NCBI GenBank assembly: GCA_021805565.1
Contig: JAJZFA010000049.1
Span: forward strand, 1-53,176
Reading direction: 5' to 3'
DNA: 53,176 nucleotides
Source of the DNA: Pseudomonadota bacterium
Lineage (GTDB): Bacteria > Pseudomonadota > Alphaproteobacteria > Acetobacterales > Acetobacteraceae
Shown here: in pieces, positions 26,179-34,942 of the stretch
How the letters are laid out: each line of letters opens with the position of its first letter
How positions within the stretch are numbered: the first letter of the stretch is position 1
Notes under the pieces: model-generated
Databases searched by the model: none
Seen by the model: only the letters and a program-made list of their open reading frames with translations
Told to the model about the DNA's origin: nothing
Translations under genes and position numbers: made by a program

Positions 26179-28452
26179 TCAGCGGCCGGGACCTTGCATG
26201 GCGTGCCAGACCCGTGACGCCGAGGCAGGGCCGTTCAGCCCGGTAACGCCCACCGCGTCGGCGATGGCGTTCGCGATCGCCGGGAACAGGGCAATGGCAC
26301 CGGCCTCGCCGCAGCCCTTTACGCCCAGCGGATTGGTCGTGCAGCGCGTGGCCGAGAAGGTCAGATCGAAACTGGGCAGGTCTCCGGCGCGAGGCATGGC
26401 GTAGTCCATGAAACTGCCGCTCACCGGCTGGCCGGACTCCGGATCGTACGCCGCATGCTCCATCAACGCCTGTCCGGCCCCCTGGGCAATAGCGCCATGC
26501 ACCTGCCCGGCCGCAATCATCGGATTAACGAGAACGCCGTAGTCATCCACAGCGGTCAGGCGTTCCAAGGTGACGGCGCCGGTATCCGGATCGACCTCGA
26601 CCTCGGCGATGTGGGTGCCGTTGGGGAACGTCATCGCGTCCCGCGTCCAGCGATGATAGGTGTCGAGAGTGCCAGGGTGGCGCGCGGCCAGGTCCAGAAG
26701 GCCGATGGTTCGGTCGGTGCCGGCGACCCGAAATAAACCCTCGCCGAATACGATGTCGGCTTCGGCCGCTTCCAACGCCTGGGCCGCCAGCGTCTTGCCC
26801 TTCGCGACAATGATCCCGGCGGCCCGCCAGATCGCGGTTCCCCCCATATAGGTGGCGCGGGAACTGCCATGGCCGCCGCCCATCGCGATAAGGCCGGTGT
26901 CGCCCTGTTTCAGCCGGACGATGGCGTTTGCCAGGCCAAGCCGATCCGCGACAATTTGCGGCATGGTGGTCTCGTGGCCCTGACCGATGGTCTGGGTTCC
27001 CACGATCAGCGAGACCGTTCCGTCCAGTTCGAAGCGAATCTCCACGTTTTCCGTGGGCAAGCCCCCGGTCGCCTTGATGTGGCAGGCCAGCCCGATGCCG
27101 CGCCGCTTGCCAGTTTTTTCGCTGGCCCGGCGCCGTTCCGGGAAGCCGGCAACCCCGGCGTTGGTCACTGCCCTGTCGAATGCCGCCCGGAAATCGCCGC
27201 TGTCCACACTGAAGTTCAGCGCATTGATCATCGGCGTATCCGCCACAAAATTGCGGCGGCGCAAGTCGATGCGGTCGAACCCGCATTGGCGTGCCGCCGC
27301 ATCGATCAGGCATTCCATGATGTTGACCGCCTCGCCGAAGCCAGGACCGCGTGTCACGCCGGTCGGGGTGGTGTTGGTCAACACCGCGCGCACACGCAGG
27401 CCGATGGCTGGGATGGCGTAAACGGTGCCCTGCAAATGCGGATACTGGTTGGTCTGCACGCCGCCCGCGCCGCCCGCCATATACGCGCCCAGATTGGCGA
27501 CGCTGTCCACGTGCAGCGCCGTGAACCGGCCCTGGGCATCCAGCGCCAGGGTTGCCGTGGCGACATGATCCCTGGCCTGATGATCCGACAAAAATGTTTC
27601 CGCCCGCGTGGCGATCCACTTCACCGGCCGGCCCGTGCGGCGCGCGGCCCACAGGATCAGTGCGTGTTCGGCATACGCGAAATTCTTCGCGCCGAAGCCG
27701 CCGCCGACATCGGGCGCGACGAAGCGAACCATCGTGGGGTCCACGCCAAGCACCATGGCGGCGATATCGCGGTTGCCATGGATATTCTGACTGGAAACAT
27801 GCAGCGTATAGCTGCCATCGTAGAGTCCGACCGCGCCGCGCGGTTCCATCGGGTTGGTGGCGACCCGGTGGTTGTCCAGCACGATCCTGACAACATGCGC
27901 CGCGGTTGCGATGGCCGTTGCTGCCTGGGCGGTCTGGCCCCATGTCCAGTCGATGCACAGATTGCCCGGTACAGCGGCGGTCAACAGCGGTGCATCCGAT
28001 TGCAGCGCGTCTGTGCCGCGCGTGACGGCCGCCAGCGGCGCATACGTGACGGCGATCCGTTCGGCGGCGTCCAGTGCCTGATTTTTCGTTTCCGCCACGA
28101 TGAGCGCCACTGGTTCGCCGGCATAGCGCACCGTATCCACGGCCAGCAGCGGTTGCGGCAGGAAGCGGAACGGTTCGCCGGTCTGGACGTTGGCCTCGAC
28201 GGTTGGATGCAGCGGCGACAGGCGGTCTGCCGCGGCCTCGCGGGCGGTCAGCACGGCAAGAACGCCAGGGGCTTGAAGGGCTGCCGCCGTATCGATGGCG
28301 TCGATCCGGGCGTGTGCGTGCGGCGAGCGGAGGAACACGGCATGGGCCTTGTTCGCGAACGGCAGGTCGTCCAGATAAACGCCTCGGCCGGCGATGAAGC
28401 GGGCATCTTCCCGCCTGCGCGGGGAATCCCCGATTATGGCTCGGTCGCTCAT
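26179..28452 (-). CDS. Molybdenum hydroxylase large subunit (CoxL/XdhB-like), orphan
   Basis: A 757-residue aldehyde-oxidase/xanthine-dehydrogenase family large subunit binding molybdopterin cytosine dinucleotide. Family marks include the N-terminal SPRRREDARFIAGRGVYLDDL, VVGGGFGAKN-type APDVGGGFGAKN (about 250), GQTIGQGHETT-like TIGQGHETT, and the catalytic Glu in GVKGCGEAGAI near the end. The CoxL active-site loop (AYRCSFR or AYRGAGR) is replaced by TRGPGFGEA, so it is not a CO dehydrogenase. The [2Fe-2S] and FAD subunits that normally complete these enzymes are not encoded nearby. Start Met at 28452 is preceded by GGGAGGAAA. It is divergent from the FCD regulator. Confidence 0.9.
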   Translation of the reverse strand: MSDRAIIGDSPRRREDARFIAGRGVYLDDLPFANKAHAVFLRSPHAHARIDAIDTAAALQAPGVLAVLTAREAAADRLSPLHPTVEANVQTGEPFRFLPQPLLAVDTVRYAGEPVALIVAETKNQALDAAERIAVTYAPLAAVTRGTDALQSDAPLLTAAVPGNLCIDWTWGQTAQAATAIATAAHVVRIVLDNHRVATNPMEPRGAVGLYDGSYTLHVSSQNIHGNRDIAAMVLGVDPTMVRFVAPDVGGGFGAKNFAYAEHALILWAARRTGRPVKWIATRAETFLSDHQARDHVATATLALDAQGRFTALHVDSVANLGAYMAGGAGGVQTNQYPHLQGTVYAIPAIGLRVRAVLTNTTPTGVTRGPGFGEAVNIMECLIDAAARQCGFDRIDLRRRNFVADTPMINALNFSVDSGDFRAAFDRAVTNAGVAGFPERRRASEKTGKRRGIGLACHIKATGGLPTENVEIRFELDGTVSLIVGTQTIGQGHETTMPQIVADRLGLANAIVRLKQGDTGLIAMGGGHGSSRATYMGGTAIWRAAGIIVAKGKTLAAQALEAAEADIVFGEGLFRVAGTDRTIGLLDLAARHPGTLDTYHRWTRDAMTFPNGTHIAEVEVDPDTGAVTLERLTAVDDYGVLVNPMIAAGQVHGAIAQGAGQALMEHAAYDPESGQPVSGSFMDYAMPRAGDLPSFDLTFSATRCTTNPLGVKGCGEAGAIALFPAIANAIADAVGVTGLNGPASASRVWHAMQGPGR

Positions 28453-28521
28453 CGATCCGGTTTCCTCCCGGCCGTTAGTTTGGGCGGGGCAAAGGGAAGC
28501 TGCAAGGGAGCGTGCCTGTGC

Positions 28522-28544
28522 GTCCATGTCCGCCTCGCATGGAC
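28522..28544. promoter_or_regulatory. Inverted repeat between hydroxylase and regulator genes
   Basis: GTCCATG (28522-28528) and CATGGAC (28538-28544) are perfect 7-bp arms separated by nine bases. They sit in the middle of the 133-base divergent spacer, 42 bases before the regulator start. It could be the operator of the FCD-GntR protein, though the geometry differs from the usual TNGTNNNACNA of FadR sites, so this is tentative. Confidence 0.4.
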
Positions 28545-28585
28545 ACCGCGAAATGCGATCGGGTATAGTTGCCCAATAACACGGA

Positions 28586-29380
28586 ATGCCGATGCCGAAC
28601 GACGCGGATGCAACGAAAAACCCAGCTTCCATCCAGCGCCTGGGCCTGGGTCTGGCGGCGGCCGATCGCCCCGGCCCCGTTCGGACGCGGCGCGTGTTCG
28701 AGGATATATGTGAGCGTATCCGTAACGAGCTGATTTCTGGCGCGCTGAAACCAGGCGACCGGCTGGCATCCGAACGGGAACTGGCCGAGAGTTATGGCGT
28801 CAGCCGCACCGTCGTGCATGAAGCCCTGATCATCCTGGAAATCGCCGGCATTCTTAAGCTGCGCAAAGGACGTAGCGGCGGGGCCTTCGTCACCGACCTC
28901 AGTCCGGACCTGTTTACCAGGTCATTTCGCGATATGCTGGATTTCGGGCAGGTTTCGCTGGCCATGCTGCTGGAGGCTCGCGCGATCATCCAGGTCGCGG
29001 TCGTGCAAACCGCCTGTGTTCGCGCGACGGAGCGGGATTTCGCCCGACTGGAGCAGAATATCGATGAAACCGAGGCCTTGACGTTGGCTGGACGTTTTGA
29101 TGAAAGAACATTCAAGGCGATCGAATTCAACGTTATCCTGGCCGAGACGGCTCACAACAAAGTTTTGGCGACGGTTGTCGAGGCGTTGTCCTCGGTTTTG
29201 CGTGGCTTCGTTGCCTCGGCCGGTCCGCAGCCGCATGACCCTGTTATCGCGTCGCGGCGCACGTTGCTGGCGCGTATGCGCGATCGCGATCGGCAAGGAG
29301 CGGCGGCGTCCATGACCGAACACTTCGACGGGCTGAACCGACACTTGTTGGGAGCCGACGGCGCGGACCGGCGGGATTAA
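28586..29380 (+). CDS. GntR-family regulator, FCD/FadR subfamily
   Basis: A 264-residue repressor. The winged HTH occupies about residues 35-105 (LKPGDRLASERELAESYGVSRTVVHEALIILE, with recognition helix SRTVVHEAL). The C-terminal all-helical FCD domain runs from about 120 to 255 with metal/ligand-type His and Asp residues (SVLRGFV, DRDRQGAAASMTEHF). Such proteins sense carboxylates or CoA-linked intermediates. It lies between two divergent operons, so it likely controls the hydroxylase-MFS unit and perhaps the acyl-CoA genes. It is convergent with the DUF35 gene, eight bases downstream. Confidence 0.88.
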   Translation: MPMPNDADATKNPASIQRLGLGLAAADRPGPVRTRRVFEDICERIRNELISGALKPGDRLASERELAESYGVSRTVVHEALIILEIAGILKLRKGRSGGAFVTDLSPDLFTRSFRDMLDFGQVSLAMLLEARAIIQVAVVQTACVRATERDFARLEQNIDETEALTLAGRFDERTFKAIEFNVILAETAHNKVLATVVEALSSVLRGFVASAGPQPHDPVIASRRTLLARMRDRDRQGAAASMTEHFDGLNRHLLGADGADRRD

Positions 29381-29387
29381 ACCGGCG

Positions 29388-29807
29388 TCATCCGTTCGGG
29401 CGTGCGGCAAAAAGCGGCCCGTCGGTGTAAAGGAGCGTCACGATCTCCACCGGCGTATCCAGCTTCGGCGCTTCGTCCGATAGCAGCCGGGTGGCAATGC
29501 GCAGGCCCTCCTGAAGATCCACGATTCCCACCCGGTACGGAGCTTCGTCCCGGAATATCGCGGGTGCGGCATGGATCATGGTCTGCGCATACAACCGGCC
29601 GTGTCCCGACAGCCCAGTCCAGCGGGTCCGCGTACTCCAGCAATGCGGGCAGAACGTCTTCGGCGGGAAGCTGAGCTTGCCGCAATCTTCGCAAACCGTC
29701 GTTTCCAGCCGGCCTTGTGCGACGCTGTCCCAGAATCGCTGGGTGAATGCCGTGACGCGGGGTGGATAAGCGCGGACCCGATCGACCCGTACGATGTCCA
29801 GCGTCAT
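29388..29807 (-). CDS. DUF35 OB-fold/zinc-ribbon protein
   Basis: A 139-residue protein with the two-part DUF35 layout: an N-terminal rubredoxin-like zinc ribbon with Cys39, Cys42, Cys53 and Cys56 (CEDCG, then FCPHC), followed by an OB fold (GRLYAQTMIH, then APYRVGIVDL) near 70-110. DUF35 proteins bind CoA esters and form complexes with thiolase-like or MaoC partners, including the ChsH2-Ltp2 steroid retro-aldolase. Its ATG overlaps the stop of the thiolase-like gene (ATGA), which fits a two-protein complex. Here it is a free-standing protein, not fused to MaoC. Confidence 0.88.
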   Translation of the reverse strand: MTLDIVRVDRVRAYPPRVTAFTQRFWDSVAQGRLETTVCEDCGKLSFPPKTFCPHCWSTRTRWTGLSGHGRLYAQTMIHAAPAIFRDEAPYRVGIVDLQEGLRIATRLLSDEAPKLDTPVEIVTLLYTDGPLFAARPNG

Positions 29808-30997
29808 TGCACGGCCTCCAGGATATGAACCATCGCGGCGTTGTAATTCCCTAGTTCGGCACTCGTCATTCCCAGCCGGGCACCTTCGACCTGACGCGCA
29901 CCCGCCCGGCCGCGTAACTGATCCGCGATTTCGACAAAACTGTAGAACGGGGTGACGTACGCCGGATGTCCGCGCGATTGCAGTCCGCCAGAGGTGCAGA
30001 TGGGGATGCGCCCGCCCAGGGAGGTCTGCCCTTCCGCGCATTGCCTTGCGCCCTGACCGCGCGGTACCAGCCCAAAGGCTTCGCTGGCGAGCACTTCGAC
30101 GATGGTGCATGGCGCGTACAGTTCGGCAACGTCGATGTCGGCCGGCGTAATGCCGGCTTGCGCGAACGCCGCCCGTCCGGCGGTCTGCGCGGCGATCAGC
30201 GCGATCATGTCGTTCGGTACTTCGTTGATCTGGTGCGCGCCTTCGTGGAAAAAACTTTGGCCGCGCAGTCTTGCGTATGGGCGCCCGGTCGCCCGCGCGA
30301 CATCTTCCGACGCCAGCACGATACAGACCGCGCCGTCTGCCCGGCCAGGAACTTCATACAGACCCAACGGTTCAACGATCGGCGCCTGTGCCAGCACCTG
30401 TTCCAGCGTGATCGGCTTGCGATATTGTGCGATTGGATTCAGCACCGCATGCGCCCGGTTTTTCACCGCGACCGTTGCCAGTTCCTCGCGCGAGGAATTG
30501 AATTCATGGATATAGCGCGCCGCATCCATCGCGTACCAGGAAATCGGGGTGAACCCGAACGGAACATGGAAATCCACGTCGCCGGTGGTGCGCATGGAGC
30601 TCATCATGTGATCGGCGGACGACGTTGCGGTCTCGAAATTGACTCCGAGCGCAAGCGCGACCTTGGCCTTGCCGAGGCGAATTTCATCGACAGCGCCCTG
30701 GAACGCCAGCGCCGCGGTCATGCCGTTACCCATGATCTCGGCGACCGAACCTGCGCACGGCAACCGCAGATAATTCGCCATGAATGTCGCGAAATACTTC
30801 TGCTGTGTGTACGGCCGGGCAAGCGAGAAAATCATGGAGCCGATATCGGATTTATCGACCCCGGCATCGGCCATTGCCTCCATGACCAGCTTGGCCAGCA
30901 CCTCGTGCTCCAGGACCGCGGGGACAACGCCCGGCGCGGTCTGCCACTTTCCCACAGGCAGCGCGGCGGTCCCCAGAATGGCGACGGCTTCTGTCAT
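29804..30997 (-). CDS. Thiolase-like protein without catalytic Cys, Ltp2-type
   Basis: A 397-residue SCP2-thiolase-family protein. The N-terminal half has the usual layout (LAKLVMEAMADAGVDKSDIG, FATFMANYLRLP). Where thiolases have the nucleophilic Cys (ENACASGSTA), this protein reads AEIMGNGMTA with Met89. The C-terminal GHP motif is kept (GGLQSRGHPAYVT). Cys-less members paired with DUF35, such as Ltp2 and DitF, act as retro-aldolases or acetyl transferases, not thiolases. It is transcribed just ahead of its DUF35 partner. It starts at MTEAVAILG, 48 bases after the frame opens, with AGGAGGA upstream. Confidence 0.85.
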   Translation of the reverse strand: MTEAVAILGTAALPVGKWQTAPGVVPAVLEHEVLAKLVMEAMADAGVDKSDIGSMIFSLARPYTQQKYFATFMANYLRLPCAGSVAEIMGNGMTAALAFQGAVDEIRLGKAKVALALGVNFETATSSADHMMSSMRTTGDVDFHVPFGFTPISWYAMDAARYIHEFNSSREELATVAVKNRAHAVLNPIAQYRKPITLEQVLAQAPIVEPLGLYEVPGRADGAVCIVLASEDVARATGRPYARLRGQSFFHEGAHQINEVPNDMIALIAAQTAGRAAFAQAGITPADIDVAELYAPCTIVEVLASEAFGLVPRGQGARQCAEGQTSLGGRIPICTSGGLQSRGHPAYVTPFYSFVEIADQLRGRAGARQVEGARLGMTSAELGNYNAAMVHILEAVQ

Positions 30998-31025
30998 GGT
31001 TGTCCTCCTCCCGTTCGATAACGTC

Positions 31026-31063
31026 TTGACAGCGCTATCGCACACTTCTAGCTAAATGGCTAG
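31026..31063 (+). promoter_or_regulatory. Candidate promoter with overlapping inverted repeat
   Basis: TTGACA lies at 31026-31031. About 17 bases further the -10 region is overlapped by the inverted repeat CTAGC (31048-31052), six bases, GCTAG (31059-31063). It is between the divergent thiolase-like and ligase genes. A repressor bound there would block the rightward promoter. The -10 match (TAGCTA) is weak, so it is a hypothesis. Confidence 0.4.
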
Positions 31064-31105
31064 GCCAAATAAATATGCCGTGCCGCATACCGGAAGCGGA
31101 TGGCC

Positions 31106-31135
31106 GGCGTGCGGACGGGCGGCGTGCGGACGGGC
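31106..31135 (+). repeat. Exact 15-bp tandem duplication in the ligase leader
   Basis: The unit GGCGTGCGGACGGGC is present at 31106-31120 and again at 31121-31135 without a mismatch. It ends directly before the ligase ribosome-binding site (GGAGGAAG, 31136). A copy change would move the leader but not the reading frame. Confidence 0.75.
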
Positions 31136-31145
31136 GGAGGAAGAA

Positions 31146-33290
31146 ATGGTGGCTTCGGAGCGCGGTATCTACACGCGGCGAGATCTCGAACGGCTGATAA
31201 ATCCGCGCCGGGTTGCCGTGGTTGGGGCGTCTGAAACCCCCGGATCGTTCGGCCAGCGCACCCTGGCGAACATGGCGGATTTCTCTGGAGAGGTTTTCGC
31301 CGTCAATCCCAAATACACCGCCCTGCTCGGTCGTCCCTGCGTTCCGTCGATCGGGGCATTGCCTTACGCGCCGGATTGCATCGTCTTATGCGTGGGGCGC
31401 GAAATGGTGCCCGCCATGGTCGCGGCGGCGGGTGCCATCGGTGCCGGCGGCGCGATTGTCTATGCATCCGGCTTCAGCGAAACCGGCAAGCCGGAACGTA
31501 TCGGCGAACAGAACGATCTAATCGCGCTTTCGCATCGTACCGGTGTGCGTATCGCCGGGCCGAACTGCGTCGGGCTGGCGAACACAGCTTCGCGGGCGGG
31601 CCTGAATTTCATGCCGGATTACGCGAAAATGGGGCATCGCCGCGGACCGGTCGGAATCGTTTCGCAAAGCGGCGCGCTCGGCTACACGATACTACAGGCG
31701 ATGGGCCGCGGAATCGGGTTCACGCACTATCTCGCTGCCGGCAATTCCGCCGATGTCGATGTCTGCGACTATATCTCGTATTTGGCCGAGGATGACGATA
31801 CCAGGGCGATCGTTTGCCTGTTCGAGGGCGTGAAAGACGGCGGCCGCTTCCTTCAGGCGGCGCGCAGGGCGCGCGAGGCCGGCAAGGCGCTGATCGTTTA
31901 TAAAGCCGGCAACGGCGAGGCCAGCGGCAAGGCCGCACTGTCGCATACCGGAACGATGGTCGGCTCGTCGGCGGCATATCAGGCGGCGTTCCGCGAGGCC
32001 GGCTGCATCGCCGTGGACAATCTGGAATCGGTTCTGGAACGCGCGAATTTCTTCGCGAAAGCGAAGGCACCATTAAGCCGAAACGGCATCGGCGTTCTGT
32101 CAACGTCTGGCGGCGCGTCAGTGATCTGCGCCGATAAAGGAGAGGAATATGGCGTAAAGCTGCCGCCGCTGGCGCCGGCGACAGAAGCCGCGCTGAACAC
32201 GGTGGTTCCGGATTTCGGTTCGGTTGCCAATCCGTCCGACCTGACGGCCGAGGTGCTGAAGACCGCTGAAACATTCGGCTTCTGCCTCGACGCATTCGTC
32301 GCCGATCCTGGCTATAGCGCGCTCGTTATTCCCATGGTGTTCGCCCACAGCTCCGCGAGCGGCACCCGAGCGGTGCGGCTGAGCGAGACGGCGAAACGAA
32401 CCGACAGGCCGATCGCCGTGATCTGGATGAATGAATGGCTCGAAGGCCCTGGCAGCGAGGCGTTCGATAGCGACCCGCGCATCTCGACATTCCGCTCCGC
32501 CGATCGATGCTTCGCGACGCTACGGGCATGGTTCGATTGGCATGCGGCGAAGCCCATGTTGGCCCAGCCGCGCCTGACGCCGGCTGGCGCCGCTGCCGAG
32601 GCCCGGGCGACGATCGAAGCAGCCAGAACCAAGGGTCGGGCGCTTAACGAAGCAGATTCAAAACGGATCCTGGCGGCCTACGGTATCGCGGTGCCCAAGG
32701 AAATACTGGCAGCCGATCCGGAACAGGCGGCCGAGGCGGCGTCCCAAATCGGCTTTCCCGTGGTGGCCAAGATCGTATCCGCCGATATTCCCCATAAAAC
32801 CGAGGCCGGCGGCGTGCGGCTGTCATTGCGAACAAGCGATGAAGTCCGAGAAGCCGCAACCGCGATTCTTCGATCCGCGAAGGCGTACGCGCCGGCCGCG
32901 ATCATCAATGGAATCAGCATCCAGCAGATGCTGCCGCCCGGTATCGAGCTTGTGGCCGGAATCAAGCAAGACCGGCAGTTCGGGCCGCTGATCGCTGTCG
33001 GTTTTGGCGGTGTCGCCGTCGAACTGTTAAGCGACAACGCGGTTAGCCTCGCGCCGGTGGGAATGGAAGGGGCGCTAGCCATGCTGCGCCGTCTGAAAAT
33101 GTTCCCCCTATTGAATGGCTATCGCGGCGCGCCGACAGCCGATCTGGACCCTCTTGCCAGCCTGATTGTTCGCTTGTCGGAACTCGGATCGGACCTGCGC
33201 GACACGATCGACGAGATCGATGTCAATCCGGTCATCGTACGCCCAGACGGGGCCGTTGCGGCCGATGCGCTCGTTGTGTTGCAGGCTTGA
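31146..33290 (+). CDS. ADP-forming acyl-CoA synthetase (acd-like fusion)
   Basis: A 714-residue fused alpha-beta NDP-forming acyl-CoA synthetase. The CoA-binding Rossmann part is at 15-130 (RRVAVVGASETPGSFG). The succinyl-CoA-synthetase-like part follows with the phospho-His motif LSHTGTMVGS (His267). An ATP-grasp domain lies at about 480-714 (VVAKIVSADIPHKTEAGGV, GVAVELLSDN). It activates a carboxylic acid to its CoA ester at the expense of ATP, giving ADP and Pi. It would be the entry step for this island. GGAGGAAG precedes the ATG; the upstream 30 in-frame codons lie over promoter DNA and are not coding. MaoC starts within 10 bases. Confidence 0.92.
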   Translation: MVASERGIYTRRDLERLINPRRVAVVGASETPGSFGQRTLANMADFSGEVFAVNPKYTALLGRPCVPSIGALPYAPDCIVLCVGREMVPAMVAAAGAIGAGGAIVYASGFSETGKPERIGEQNDLIALSHRTGVRIAGPNCVGLANTASRAGLNFMPDYAKMGHRRGPVGIVSQSGALGYTILQAMGRGIGFTHYLAAGNSADVDVCDYISYLAEDDDTRAIVCLFEGVKDGGRFLQAARRAREAGKALIVYKAGNGEASGKAALSHTGTMVGSSAAYQAAFREAGCIAVDNLESVLERANFFAKAKAPLSRNGIGVLSTSGGASVICADKGEEYGVKLPPLAPATEAALNTVVPDFGSVANPSDLTAEVLKTAETFGFCLDAFVADPGYSALVIPMVFAHSSASGTRAVRLSETAKRTDRPIAVIWMNEWLEGPGSEAFDSDPRISTFRSADRCFATLRAWFDWHAAKPMLAQPRLTPAGAAAEARATIEAARTKGRALNEADSKRILAAYGIAVPKEILAADPEQAAEAASQIGFPVVAKIVSADIPHKTEAGGVRLSLRTSDEVREAATAILRSAKAYAPAAIINGISIQQMLPPGIELVAGIKQDRQFGPLIAVGFGGVAVELLSDNAVSLAPVGMEGALAMLRRLKMFPLLNGYRGAPTADLDPLASLIVRLSELGSDLRDTIDEIDVNPVIVRPDGAVAADALVVLQA

Positions 33291-33298
33291 AAGGAAAA

Positions 33299-33760
33299 AT
33301 GACCATGGCTGGACTTTTTATTGAGGAATTCGTCGTCGGCAGCGTGGCAATCAGCCCCGGACGAACCGTGACCGAAACCGATATCGTGTCGTTTTCCTGG
33401 GTGTCCGGCGACACCAATCCCATGCACACCGATGCCGAATATAGCGCCAAATCGCCAATCGGCCAGCGCATCGCGCATGGAGCGCTCGGTCTTTCGATTT
33501 GCACGGGCTTGAGCGCCCGGCTGGGATATCTGGATGGCACCGCCATCGCCGCGCTGGGCGTGGACGAATGGAAGTACTTAAAGCCCATATACCTGAACGA
33601 TACGGTGACTTTGCGAGCAACCGTGGTCGAAGCACGGACAACGTCCAAGCCAGATCGGGGCGTGCTGGTCCGCCGGATGGACTTGCTCAACCAGCACGGC
33701 GACCTGCTGCAAACCGGCCTGATGACAACGATGGTGCGTACACGCGCCGCCGCAAAGTAG
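33299..33760 (+). CDS. MaoC-like (hotdog) enoyl-CoA hydratase
   Basis: A 153-residue single-hotdog protein with the hydratase-2 signature: Asp38 and His43 in SGDTNPMH, then the Gly/His-rich GQRIAHGALGLS. It hydrates trans-2-enoyl-CoA to (R)-3-hydroxyacyl-CoA, or acts as heteromer subunit. Start ATG at 33299 follows AAAGGAAAA; a second in-frame ATG lies six bases later. It sits between the ligase (8 bases) and an acyl-CoA dehydrogenase (9 bases), clearly an operon. Confidence 0.88.
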   Translation: MTMAGLFIEEFVVGSVAISPGRTVTETDIVSFSWVSGDTNPMHTDAEYSAKSPIGQRIAHGALGLSICTGLSARLGYLDGTAIAALGVDEWKYLKPIYLNDTVTLRATVVEARTTSKPDRGVLVRRMDLLNQHGDLLQTGLMTTMVRTRAAAK

Positions 33761-33769
33761 GAACGCATC

Positions 33770-34924
33770 ATGGACGCCGTAAATCTGTTTGGTCTGACCG
33801 AACAGCAGCGGATGGTGCGCGCAAGCGTGCTGGACCTGCTGAGCAAAACGTTGCCATGGCCGCTCATCCGCGAGCTGGACGAAGCCCGGGCCTTTCCGCA
33901 TGCGGCCTATGATGCGCTCGCCAAGGCTGGCTTCATGGGCTTGTTCTACCCGGAGGAATACGGCGGCGCAGGGGGCAGCCACAAGGACTTCACCGCCCTG
34001 ATCGAAGCTCTTGGTTACTACTACACCGGCATTGCACAGGCCTATATGACAACAGTCATCTATGCCGGCATGCACGTGGTGAAGTTTGGGAGCCAGGATC
34101 TGAAAGCCGAGATCGTTCCGAAGATTGTCAGCGGCGATGTCAAGCTCGCTTTGGCCATGTCCGAACCCGGGACAGGATCGGATGTAGCGGGTATCCGGAC
34201 ACGGGCCGAACGCGACGGCGACGACTATATCCTGAATGGGCAAAAAGTCTGGATCACCTGTGCCCATGTCGCGGATTACCTCGTGGCGATTTGCAAGACC
34301 GACATTGCCGCCGAACGGCACCGTGGCATGAGCGTACTACTGGTGGATGCCAAGGCGCCCGGTGTGACGATCCGTCCGTTGAAAATGCTGGGACGCCGGA
34401 CCACCCACGCCAATGAAGTTTTTTTCGAGAATGTGCGTGTCCCGAAACGCTGTCTGCTGGGGGAGGAGAATGCGGCCTGGAAAAACCTGATGCACTGCCT
34501 TGGTGTCGAACGCCTGTGCCTTGCCGCTATCTCTGCCGGCCATTGCGCAAAGATAACCGAATATGCGACCGATTATGCCAAACAGCGGATACAGTTCGGC
34601 AAACCGATCTCGGATTTCCAGGCCATTCAGCATAAACTGGTGGATATGGCGATCATGACCGAGACCGCGCGCCAATCGATCTGGCGGGTTGCCGAACTGC
34701 TGGATGGCGGGCAACCCGCCGTCCGGGAATTGTCCATGGCCAAGATTATCTGCACCGACAACAATTTCCGCTGCGCGGACATCGGGCTTCAGGTAATGGG
34801 CGGCGCGGGCTACTCGGAAGAATACGATATGGCGATGTTCTTTCGCGATTCGCGCGTCGGACCGATCGGCGGCGGCAGCAATGAGATCCAGCGTAACGTC
34901 ATCGCCAAGCAGATGGGCATCTGA
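33770..34924 (+). CDS. Acyl-CoA dehydrogenase
   Basis: A 384-residue flavin-dependent acyl-CoA dehydrogenase with complete fold. It has the FAD/substrate signature AMSEPGTGSDVAGI (about 128-141), WITCAHVADY and the C-terminal GPIGGGSNEIQRN. At the position of the catalytic Glu in MCAD-type enzymes (IYEGT) this protein has Gly368 (IGGGS), so any base must come from elsewhere, as in isovaleryl- or long-chain-type enzymes. It would make an alpha,beta-unsaturated CoA ester for the MaoC hydratase upstream. Confidence 0.9.
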   Translation: MDAVNLFGLTEQQRMVRASVLDLLSKTLPWPLIRELDEARAFPHAAYDALAKAGFMGLFYPEEYGGAGGSHKDFTALIEALGYYYTGIAQAYMTTVIYAGMHVVKFGSQDLKAEIVPKIVSGDVKLALAMSEPGTGSDVAGIRTRAERDGDDYILNGQKVWITCAHVADYLVAICKTDIAAERHRGMSVLLVDAKAPGVTIRPLKMLGRRTTHANEVFFENVRVPKRCLLGEENAAWKNLMHCLGVERLCLAAISAGHCAKITEYATDYAKQRIQFGKPISDFQAIQHKLVDMAIMTETARQSIWRVAELLDGGQPAVRELSMAKIICTDNNFRCADIGLQVMGGAGYSEEYDMAMFFRDSRVGPIGGGSNEIQRNVIAKQMGI

Positions 34925-34942
34925 CAAGCGGAGGTCGATATC

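Noticed and set aside
26869-28713. Plus-strand open frame of 614 codons
   Set aside because: It is the antisense shadow of the molybdenum hydroxylase; high-GC DNA produces such frames.
29966-31021. Plus-strand frame of 351 codons
   Set aside because: Antisense to the thiolase-like gene; composition is Arg/His/Gln-rich.
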